Positions 57,368-64,000 of a stretch of 64,000 nt of DNA are shown here, piece by piece (the stretch's first letter is position 1; the number at the start of each line of letters is the position of its first letter). The notes below the pieces were generated by a model. That model saw nothing but the letters and a program-made list of their open reading frames with translations, had not been told where the DNA came from and ran no database searches. This DNA comes from Peristeroidobacter agariperforans (lineage in GTDB: Bacteria; Pseudomonadota; Gammaproteobacteria; Steroidobacterales; Steroidobacteraceae), in assembly GCF_004138335.1 (NCBI RefSeq), contig NZ_RYFW01000002.1:229501-293500 (forward strand). The letters are read 5' to 3'. The position numbers and the translations under genes are program-made.

Positions 57368-59983
57368 ATGGCGGGCCCGGGCATGAAGCTGCTGGAGCGG
57401 GATGAGCTGCTGACCTCGTTACAGGTGCTGCTGCGCGATGCCGCTGCGGGCCAGGGCAGCTTGTTGTTTCTCGAAGGCGAGGCGGGCATCGGCAAGACTT
57501 CGCTATTGCGCGCGTTCGCCAACTCGCAGCAAGGGCAGGTGCCGGTGTACTGGGGCGCCTGCGATGCCCTGCACACCCCTCGACCGCTCGGCCCGTTGTT
57601 CGATATCGCCGCTCAGATCAAAGGTGAGCTGCAGGCTGCCCTCCATGGCAATGTCGAACGCGTGCGCGTGTTCAGCAGTTTTCTTGCCGAAATCACCCGG
57701 CCGCCGGCCTTGATCGTGTTGGAGGACTTGCACTGGGCGGACGAGGCGACGCTCGATTGCCTTCGCTATGTGGGCCGGCGTATCGGCCGCACGCATGCGC
57801 TGCTGGTCGTGAGCTTTCGTAACGACGAAGTCGGACCGTCGCACGCGCTGCGCCTGGTGCTCGGAGACCTGGCCACCAGCGGTGCAAAGCGGTTGTCGCC
57901 GCAGCCGCTGTCGCTGGCCGCCATCCGAGAATTGGTCGGCGATTGCGACGTCGATCCTGCCGAGCTGCAAACAAAGACCAGCGGCAATCCGTTCTTCGTT
58001 ACCGAAGTCGTCGCAGCCGGCGGAGTGAGAATGCCGGCGACCGTACGAGATGCAGTGCTGGCGCGCGCTGGCCGGTTGCGCCCATCGGCTCGCGCAATTC
58101 TCGACGCTGCAGCTGTTGCCGGCCCGCGAATCGAGCCGTGGTTGTTACAAGAGCTGACCGCGGCAGAGAGCGGCTGGATCGATGAATGCCTCGCGACCGG
58201 AGTGCTGTGCGCACAGAGCGGCGTGTTCACCTTTCGTCACGAGCTGGCGCGTGAAGCCATCCTCGACGCGTTGACTCCGACCAAAGCCATGAGCCTGCAC
58301 CGCATGGTGCTACAGGCGCTGCAATCGCATTCTTCGGCTGATCTCGCGCGACTCGCACATCATGCCGAAGGCGCATCACTCGAAGAGGCTGTATTGGAAC
58401 TGGCGCCCGCGGCTGCGCGAGAAGCAGCAGCGAAGGGCGCGCATCGTCAGGCTGCTCAGCAATTCGCACGGGCGCTGAAGTTTGCAGCGACACCGACGGC
58501 TCGGCGCGCTGCCTTGCTCGATGACTATGCGTCCGAATGTCAGCTCAGCGGCATGGTGAGCGACGCCATCGAGGCGCGACGCAACGCTGTACGACTATGG
58601 CAAGACCTCGGTGAACGAAGCAGGCAGGCGATCTCACTAGCGCGACTTGCGCACGCGTTGGTCGTTTCTGGCAAGAACGCCGAGAGTGAGGCGACGATGC
58701 GTGAGGCGGCGTCGCTGGTCGCCGCCGATCTGTCGGGAGCTGCGGCAGTAGTCGTGCGTCGCTGGGCCGCGCACCTGCGAATGCTCGATCGCGACGTCGA
58801 GGAAGCAATCAACGAAGGGGAGCAGGCCAAGGCTGTCGCCGAGGCGCTCGACGATCGTGAGTCCATCGTTCACTGCCTCAATACCATCGGGTCGTCGCTG
58901 ATTATTTCTGGCCGCGTGGCAGAGGGGTGCGATCATCTGGAGCGCAGCCGTGCGCTGGCCGAAGAGATTCGATCGGATTCCTGGATCGCGAGCGCTTTCG
59001 TCAATCTGGGGTCGGCGTGCGGTGAGGTCTATCGTTTCGATCTCGCGGACAACTATCTTCGGCAAGGCGTCGAGTTCTGCAACGATCGCGACATCGACTT
59101 CGCGCGGCTCTATCAGTTGTCCTGGCAGGCGTTGGTGTGGATGTATCGGGGGCGCTATACGGAAGCGTCCGGTACAGCGCATGTCGTGCTCGCCGATCGG
59201 CGCTCGCCGGTGATCGCTCGCATCACGGCGTTGATCGCGTTAGGACGCGTGCGTGCTCGTCGCGGCGATCCGGCGGTGTGGGAGGCTTTGCACGAAGCGC
59301 AGGAACTTGCTGGCAATACGGGCACATTGCAGCGAGTCGCGTTGATGCAAGCTGCGCGAGCTGAGGCGGCGTGGCTCGAAGGCAGAGCAGCCGAAGCGGC
59401 GAGCGAGGCGTCGGCTGGGGTCGAGCTGGCGGTTCGCAAGCGCCATTCCTGGTTTGCGTCGGAGTTGTTGTTCTGGTGCTGGCAAGGCGACGGCTCGCTG
59501 CCTGGCGGCATGCCGGATTTCTGTGCGCAGGCGCCGTTCGCGATGGAGATTTCCGGTCGCTGGCAGGAAGCGGCGGCGAGCTGGAGTGCTTTGCAATGTC
59601 CGTTCGAGGCCGCGCGCGCGATGATGGAAGGCGACGAAGCGGCACAGCGCCAGGCTCTCACGGTGTTCGAAGCGTTCGGCGCCCGCCCGATGATCGAACG
59701 GATGCGTTACAAGCTGCGCTCGGCGGGCGTTCGCGGATTACAACGCGGCCCGAGAGAGAGCACGCAGACCAATCTGGCGGGACTTACGACCAAGGAAGTG
59801 GAAGTGCTCGGCCTGCTTTCACAGGGGCTGCGGAACAAAGAGATCGGCCAGCGACTGCATCGCTCGGCTCGCACCGTCGATCATCACCTGGCCGCAATAT
59901 TCACCAAGCTCGATGTGTCGACGCGCGCCGAGGCGGTCAGCGCAGCGTACCGCCTCGGGATCATTGCAGCGAAGGCTCCGTAG
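57368..59983 (+). CDS. LuxR-family regulator with AAA ATPase domain (LAL/STAND type)
   Basis: This 871-residue protein has an N-terminal P-loop GEAGIGKTSLLRAFANS, Walker B LIVLEDLHWADEATL, a long TPR-like helical middle, and a C-terminal LuxR helix-turn-helix (LTTKEVEVLGLLSQGLRNKE, RSARTVDHHLAAIFTKLDV). It is of the large ATP-binding LuxR type related to MalT. ATP and a ligand or protein partner likely gate DNA binding. Possible starts are GTG 57362, ATG 57368 and ATG 57383; none has a decisive ribosome site. It ends seven bases from a convergent secreted-protein gene. Targets are unknown. Confidence 0.92.
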   Translation: MAGPGMKLLERDELLTSLQVLLRDAAAGQGSLLFLEGEAGIGKTSLLRAFANSQQGQVPVYWGACDALHTPRPLGPLFDIAAQIKGELQAALHGNVERVRVFSSFLAEITRPPALIVLEDLHWADEATLDCLRYVGRRIGRTHALLVVSFRNDEVGPSHALRLVLGDLATSGAKRLSPQPLSLAAIRELVGDCDVDPAELQTKTSGNPFFVTEVVAAGGVRMPATVRDAVLARAGRLRPSARAILDAAAVAGPRIEPWLLQELTAAESGWIDECLATGVLCAQSGVFTFRHELAREAILDALTPTKAMSLHRMVLQALQSHSSADLARLAHHAEGASLEEAVLELAPAAAREAAAKGAHRQAAQQFARALKFAATPTARRAALLDDYASECQLSGMVSDAIEARRNAVRLWQDLGERSRQAISLARLAHALVVSGKNAESEATMREAASLVAADLSGAAAVVVRRWAAHLRMLDRDVEEAINEGEQAKAVAEALDDRESIVHCLNTIGSSLIISGRVAEGCDHLERSRALAEEIRSDSWIASAFVNLGSACGEVYRFDLADNYLRQGVEFCNDRDIDFARLYQLSWQALVWMYRGRYTEASGTAHVVLADRRSPVIARITALIALGRVRARRGDPAVWEALHEAQELAGNTGTLQRVALMQAARAEAAWLEGRAAEAASEASAGVELAVRKRHSWFASELLFWCWQGDGSLPGGMPDFCAQAPFAMEISGRWQEAAASWSALQCPFEAARAMMEGDEAAQRQALTVFEAFGARPMIERMRYKLRSAGVRGLQRGPRESTQTNLAGLTTKEVEVLGLLSQGLRNKEIGQRLHRSARTVDHHLAAIFTKLDVSTRAEAVSAAYRLGIIAAKAP

Positions 59984-59989
59984 GCGCAG

Positions 59990-60457
59990 TCACTTCTCCG
60001 GCTGCTTCGTCGTCACGCCTGCCGGCAAATCATCGCGCGTCGTGTCGCGACGTTCGCACTCTGACTTCTCGATGCCACGCAGTTTGGAGCAGTCGGGCTT
60101 GCCCGATGTGCCTATGCCGCGCGAAGTGGGCGGAACTCGTTCCTGGTTGTTCGCAGGGTTGAGCCGGTTGTCATTCTGCTCTCTCGTGCGGCGTGAATCC
60201 GGCGGCCGCACGGTCTCCTGTCTCGCGGCTGGCGAGTTCGGCGTCATCTGCTCTGTCCGGTTCGGCTGCGTTGGCTGCGCCGGCGTCGGCGAAGTTTGCG
60301 GCGATGGCATGGGTGTCGCGGCAGGAGGCGACGTCGTTGGCTGACGAACCGGTGTTTCCGTGCGCGACGGCGTTGCTCGATTGCCGGTGTTCTGCGCGTC
60401 CGCAGTCGCAAAGCCTGCCATGGCGACGGCGGCCACTATGTAAATCGATGTGCGCAT
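59990..60457 (-). CDS. Secreted Pro/Thr-rich protein
   Basis: This 155-residue protein has a signal peptide (IYIVAAVAMAGFATADA), then a Pro/Thr/Ser/Gln-rich disordered region and a small Cys-pair tail (KPDCSKLRGIEKSECERRD) that could form a disulfide. That tail resembles a motif in other small exported proteobacterial proteins. No function is known. It is convergent with the LuxR-type gene. Confidence 0.75.
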   Translation of the reverse strand: MRTSIYIVAAVAMAGFATADAQNTGNRATPSRTETPVRQPTTSPPAATPMPSPQTSPTPAQPTQPNRTEQMTPNSPAARQETVRPPDSRRTREQNDNRLNPANNQERVPPTSRGIGTSGKPDCSKLRGIEKSECERRDTTRDDLPAGVTTKQPEK

Positions 60458-60617
60458 TGGACTTTCTCCTCAGCCTCGGATGCAGGAGTAACGGGCCGGC
60501 CAAGGCGCGGTTCCACCCGGGCCGGGCGGTTGCCTGTGCCACTTTTTTTGCCTCGATCTGCATCTGTTATGCAGCACAGAGCGTCCCTACGATGCGTCCG
60601 TACCAAGGAGAAAAGCG

Positions 60618-60839
60618 ATGCGGATTGCCAAACCCCTGCTGCTGGTGACGACGCCCATCGGCGTAGCAGGCGCCATCTACGAGGCGTACCGGCAGGCTGG
60701 CGGCCTGGTGATCCTGATGGTGGCGCTCATGTCATTGATCGCCGTTGCCTTCGGCTCGCTGGTCTACACCATCCGTCGCGAGGCGGCGCAAGAGAAGCTG
60801 CGCACAGCGGCTAAAGTCAATGCAGCGGAGCAATCATGA
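60618..60839 (+). CDS. Small two-segment membrane protein
   Basis: The 73-residue product has hydrophobic segments at about residues 6-22 and 29-50 (LLLVTTPIGVAGAIYEAY, GLVILMVALMSLIAVAFGSL), then a basic tail. GGAG lies seven bases before the ATG. Its stop overlaps the DUF2909 start (ATGA), so the two are made together. No family was recognised. Confidence 0.8.
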   Translation: MRIAKPLLLVTTPIGVAGAIYEAYRQAGGLVILMVALMSLIAVAFGSLVYTIRREAAQEKLRTAAKVNAAEQS

Positions 60840-61027
60840 AAGAGCTCATCGTTCTGACGATCCTCGGCATCGTCATCAGTCTCGGCCACGCCATGTTCAG
60901 CATGGTCTCCGGGCCCACCGACTCCAAGGCCATGGTCAAGGCGCTGACCGTTCGCGTGGCTCTGTCCGTGGCGTTGTTCGCCTTCCTGATGATCGGCTGG
61001 TACATGGGAGCGCTGCAGCCGCACTGA
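60836..61027 (+). CDS. DUF2909-like twin-transmembrane protein
   Basis: This 63-residue protein has two membrane segments (IVLTILGIVISLGHAMFSM and ALSVALFAFLMIGWYMGAL) joined by DSKAMVKALTVRV, the pattern of DUF2909. Members commonly lie next to cytochrome oxidase assembly genes; here there is none, although oxidase remnants exist at 28 kb. It overlaps the upstream gene by four bases. Confidence 0.88.
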   Translation: MKELIVLTILGIVISLGHAMFSMVSGPTDSKAMVKALTVRVALSVALFAFLMIGWYMGALQPH

Positions 61028-61049
61028 ACTTATCGATAAACTGGCGCGC

Positions 61050-62462
61050 ATGAAGCTGTATCAGGAGCTGGCCGCCGATCTCACATCGCTCATCCGCCAA
61101 GGCACGCTGCAGGCGGGCGAGCGGATTCCATCGGTGCGCGAGCTGTGCCGTGAGCGGGGAGTGAGTCCAGCCACCGCCATGCGCGCATATGATGTGCTCG
61201 AAGCGAATGGCCTGGTCGAGAGCCGGCATCGTTCGGGCTACTACGTCAGCAATCGTTGGCAGCAAGGTCCGGGCGAGCCGCGCGCGTCGCGCCCGTCATC
61301 GCGATCGACGCAAGTCGATGTCAGCGATCTGGTCTTCAACATTCTCGAAGCGTCCCGCGACCGCGATGTGGTCCCGCTCGGATCGGCGTTTCCCAGTCCG
61401 ACGCTGTTTCCTTGGGCAAAGCTCGCGAGACACCTCGGCAGCAGCGCCAGAAACATGGACCCGTGGAGCACCGTCGAGAGCCTGCCACCCGGCAGTCCGG
61501 AGCTGCGCCGTCAGATTGCGCGTCGATATTTGCAGTTTGGCTCGCGGGTGCCGTCCGACGAGATCGTCGTCACTTCCGGCGCGCTCGAAGCGCTGACGCT
61601 CTGCCTGCAAACAGTCACACGCCCTGGCGACACGGTTGCGATCGAAGCGCCCGCGTTCTACGCCTGCTTGCAGGCCATCGAGACGTGGGGTTTGCGTGCG
61701 GTGGAGATTCCGACGCATCCACGCGAAGGCGTCGACCTCGGCGCACTCGAACAGGCCATCGCCAAACACAATGTACGCGCCTGCTGGTTCATGACGACGT
61801 TTCAGAATCCGCTCGGCGCCTCGCTGCCGGAAGAAAAGAAGCGCGACCTGGTCGAGTTGCTGGCCGGGCACGAGATCCCGTTGATCGAAGACGACGTGTA
61901 CGCCGAGCTGCATTTCGACCGGCACCGGCCGAAGCCGGCGAAGGCGTTCGACCGCAAAGGGCTGGTGCTCAATTGCGGCTCGTTCTCGAAGTGCCTGGCG
62001 CCGGGCTATCGATTGGGCTGGGCCGCGGCGGGCCGGTTCGCGTCCGCTGTCCAACGGCGCAAGGTAACCACGTCGCTTGCCACCAGCGTGCCCATTCAGA
62101 ACGGCATCGCGCAGATGCTTCGCAACGAAGGTTACGATCGTCACCTGGATAAATTGCGCCAGTCGCTGCGATCTCAGCAGGGCGCCGCACTCGCTGCCCT
62201 CAAACAACACTTTCCGTCGGGCTTCCGGGTGGCGACGCCCGAGGGCGGTTACTTCTTGTGGATCGAGTTGCCCGAGAAGGTCGATGCGCTGGAGGTCCAT
62301 CGCCGCGCCATTGAGGCCCACATCAGCATCGCGCCGGGCCCGATGTTTTCGGCGCGTCGGCAGTTCCGCAACTGCCTGCGCTTGAACTATGGCCACCCCT
62401 GGACCGCCCAGGTCGAAGATGCCGTGGCCGAGCTCGGGCGCATCATCCGCTCGCTGGCCTGA
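61050..62462 (+). CDS. MocR-type regulator (GntR HTH + aminotransferase domain)
   Basis: The 470-residue protein has an N-terminal GntR winged helix (IPSVRELCRERGVSPATAMR, then YDVLEANGLVESRHRSGYYV) and a fold-type-I aminotransferase domain with WFMTTFQNPLGASLPEEKK and the PLP-binding Lys in NCGSFSKCLAPGYRLGWAA. MocR proteins use PLP as a cofactor or signal to control vitamin B6, GABA or amine genes. It starts 23 bases after the DUF2909 gene; the target may be nearby but is not clear. Confidence 0.94.
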   Translation: MKLYQELAADLTSLIRQGTLQAGERIPSVRELCRERGVSPATAMRAYDVLEANGLVESRHRSGYYVSNRWQQGPGEPRASRPSSRSTQVDVSDLVFNILEASRDRDVVPLGSAFPSPTLFPWAKLARHLGSSARNMDPWSTVESLPPGSPELRRQIARRYLQFGSRVPSDEIVVTSGALEALTLCLQTVTRPGDTVAIEAPAFYACLQAIETWGLRAVEIPTHPREGVDLGALEQAIAKHNVRACWFMTTFQNPLGASLPEEKKRDLVELLAGHEIPLIEDDVYAELHFDRHRPKPAKAFDRKGLVLNCGSFSKCLAPGYRLGWAAAGRFASAVQRRKVTTSLATSVPIQNGIAQMLRNEGYDRHLDKLRQSLRSQQGAALAALKQHFPSGFRVATPEGGYFLWIELPEKVDALEVHRRAIEAHISIAPGPMFSARRQFRNCLRLNYGHPWTAQVEDAVAELGRIIRSLA

Positions 62463-62566
62463 AAAAAATTCGCCGGCCGTGTCGAAATCGGCGGCCCGGC
62501 TTCGACTTGCTCCTGAAAGCACGCCGCAGCGGCGCGCTAGAATGCCCTCACACAGGAGCTAACCAC

Positions 62567-62953
62567 ATGAAATACATGCTGATGATGAACACCCCCGCGG
62601 CTGGCGAGTACCAGATCATGAGCTGGCCGAAGCAGGACATCGAGGCGCACATCGCGTTCATGATGGACTTCCACAAGCAGCTCACCGCGTCGGGCGAACT
62701 GGTGGATGCGCAGGGCCTGACCGGCCCGTCGCAGGCCAGGCTGGTCCGTGCCGGCAAGGATGGCAAGCCGGTCACCGATGGCGTGTTTCCGGAATCCAAG
62801 GAATTCCTCGCCGGCTACTGGATCATCGATGTGCCGAGCACGGCCCGCGCTTACGAGATCGCGGCACAGGCATCGCTCGCGCCGGGCGTCGGCGGTGCTC
62901 CGCTGTATCTGCCGATCGAAGTGCGTGAGATCGGCGTGGCGCCGAAAACCTAG
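62567..62953 (+). CDS. YCII/DGPF-domain protein
   Basis: This 128-residue protein begins MKYMLMMNTPAAGEYQIMSW and has DFHKQLTASGELVDAQGLTG and FLAGYWIIDVPSTARAYEIA, the ferredoxin-like YCII (DGPF) fold. AGGAG precedes the ATG at 62567. Its stop codon shares a base with the GTG start of the sigma-factor gene, the arrangement known for ECF42-type sigma factors with DGPF partners. The biochemical role is unknown. Confidence 0.93.
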   Translation: MKYMLMMNTPAAGEYQIMSWPKQDIEAHIAFMMDFHKQLTASGELVDAQGLTGPSQARLVRAGKDGKPVTDGVFPESKEFLAGYWIIDVPSTARAYEIAAQASLAPGVGGAPLYLPIEVREIGVAPKT

Positions 62954-64000
62954 TGACTGCCGGGAAGCTCGACGCAAGCACCGAGCACCTGCTGCGCGAA
63001 CTGGCGCCGCAGGTACTCGGCGCCGTGATGCGCCGTTATCGCAACCTCAACAGCTGCGAAGATGCCGTACAGGAAGCGCTGATCGCCGCGGCCACGCAAT
63101 GGCCCGCTGAGGGCGTGCCCCACAATCCTCGCGGCTGGCTCTTGCAGGTCGCGCTTCGGCGCATGACTGACACCGTTCGCAGCGAGATCGCACGTCGCAA
63201 TCGCGAGGCCGTGGCGATGGAAGATTCATCCTTGGTGGTTGCGCCTGCAATCTATAGCGAGCCGGAGATCGATCCGGACGACGCGCTCGTGCTGCTGTTC
63301 ATGTGCTGCCATCCGTTGCTGTCGCCGCCTTCGGCAATCGCGCTGACCTTGCGAGCGGTCGGTGGGCTCACGACGGGTGAGATTGCGAGGGCCTTTCTCG
63401 TGCCCGAGGCGACCATGGCGCAGCGGATCAGTCGCGCCAAGCAGAGCGTGAAAACATCGGACGTGGCGTTTCAGATGCCGGAAGCGTCGGAGCGGGCAGA
63501 ACGGCTCGGCTCGGTGCTGCAGGTTTTGTATCTGATGTTCAACGAAGGCTACACGACCAGCTCGGGCACTGAACTGCAACGCACGGATTTGTCGAACGAG
63601 GCGATTCGTCTCACGCGATTGTTGGTCAGGCTCGTGCCCGGCGATGGCGAAGCTCGCGGTCTGCTTGCGCTGATGCTGCTGACCGATGCTCGTCGTCTTG
63701 CGCGGAGTGGGCCGATCGGCGAGCTGATTCCACTTGACGAGCAGGAGCGCGCGTTGTGGGACAAGGAAATGATTGCCGAAGGCGTGGCGCTCGTTACCAC
63801 GGCCTTCTCGCGCGGGGCGGTCGGCGAATATCAATTGCAGGCCGCTGTTGCAGCCTTGCATGACGAAGCGGCCCGTGTGGAGGACACCGATTGGGCGCAG
63901 ATCCAGGCGCTGTATGGCGTACTGATGCGAATGTCAGATAACCCCATGGCGGTGATGAATCACGCTATAGCGGCGGCCATGGTGCATGGGCCGACGAAAG
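62953..64000 (+). CDS. ECF42-type RNA polymerase sigma factor (3' end outside window)
   Basis: A GTG at 62953 opens a frame that continues to the window edge (349 residues visible). It has region 2 (NLNSCEDAVQEALIAAATQW, PRGWLLQVALRRMTDTV), a region 4-like HTH (TTGEIARAFLVPEATMAQRI) and a long C-terminal extension with LQVLYLMFNEGYTTSSG and LTRLLVRLVPGDGEARGLLA, TPR-like, as in ECF42 (DUF6596) factors. These lack a classic anti-sigma factor and pair with DGPF proteins such as the one just upstream. The C-terminal extension is thought to control activity. Identity is good; the regulon is unknown. Confidence 0.93.
   Translation, partial: MTAGKLDASTEHLLRELAPQVLGAVMRRYRNLNSCEDAVQEALIAAATQWPAEGVPHNPRGWLLQVALRRMTDTVRSEIARRNREAVAMEDSSLVVAPAIYSEPEIDPDDALVLLFMCCHPLLSPPSAIALTLRAVGGLTTGEIARAFLVPEATMAQRISRAKQSVKTSDVAFQMPEASERAERLGSVLQVLYLMFNEGYTTSSGTELQRTDLSNEAIRLTRLLVRLVPGDGEARGLLALMLLTDARRLARSGPIGELIPLDEQERALWDKEMIAEGVALVTTAFSRGAVGEYQLQAAVAALHDEAARVEDTDWAQIQALYGVLMRMSDNPMAVMNHAIAAAMVHGPTK

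Noticed and set aside
1-64000. CRISPR arrays, insertion sequences, prophage genes and rRNA
   Set aside because: No regularly spaced direct repeats, transposase, integrase or phage structural motifs, and no rRNA sequence, were seen on either strand.

Overview
The window is GC-rich chromosomal DNA from a Gram-negative, aerobic bacterium. It carries a TonB-dependent receptor, lipoproteins, haem-c proteins, MocR, LysR, GlxA and ECF regulators, and one tRNA. The gene set fits a soil or plant-associated gammaproteobacterium, for example the Steroidobacter/Nevskia/Xanthomonadales neighbourhood, but no rRNA or marker gene in the window fixes the taxon. I see no insertion sequence, prophage, CRISPR array or rRNA operon.

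Layout. 1-2.9 kb (minus): two adjacent ferritin-like genes, the first cut by the window edge, then a lactonase-type metallo-beta-lactamase-fold hydrolase. 2.9-4.6 kb: a decayed amino-acid permease fragment and a sigma-54 activator without a sensory domain. 4.6-21.1 kb: a bidirectional block of sixteen genes, mostly overlapping by four bases. Leftward it runs inositol-3-phosphate synthase, histidine phosphatase, CgeB-type glycosyltransferase, sugar nucleotidyltransferase, an apparently circularly permuted glycosidase, phosphopentomutase and a GT9-like protein. Rightward it runs two epimerases, an MDR dehydrogenase, a Gfo/Idh/MocA oxidoreductase, a GT4 glycosyltransferase, three more CgeB-type glycosyltransferases and a methyltransferase. 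This looks like a complete pathway for an inositol-containing glycoside or glycolipid of unknown structure and is the best candidate for an undescribed system.

21-23.4 kb (minus): a coupled HWE histidine kinase - receiver - Crp/Fnr operon. 23.7-31.5 kb: a sugar dehydrogenase fused to a PEBP domain, a di-haem c protein, two DUF4142 proteins, a DUF2934 protein, a plant oil-body-protein homologue (DUF1264), a tiny lysine-rich protein, an SRPBCC protein, and remnants of a coxIII-ctaG pair. 31.6-39.6 kb: a small secreted protein, an unusual multi-palindrome in front of a TonB-dependent siderophore-type receptor, methionine aminopeptidase, a small membrane protein, a large secreted subtilase with Glu where His is expected, and a second lactonase-like hydrolase.

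39.7-43.6 kb: an HscC-type Hsp70 with its dedicated J-like membrane partner, a universal stress protein and tRNA-Thr(UGU). 43.7-52.6 kb: a duplicated DUF1579-like Tat protein, LysR regulator, FucP-type sugar transporter, VOC protein, a lipoprotein with a methyltransferase fold, a TolB-propeller/amidohydrolase fusion and a Gln-rich hydrophilic protein. 52.6-64 kb: small-domain proteins (Dabb, rhodanese, GNAT, VOC, DUF4242), an MFS transporter behind a GlxA regulator, a large LuxR-type ATPase regulator, a DUF2909 pair, a MocR regulator, and a YCII/DGPF - ECF sigma factor pair that runs off the right edge.

Many starts are GTG or TTG and were chosen by Shine-Dalgarno position. All functional calls come from motif recognition by eye; no search was run.
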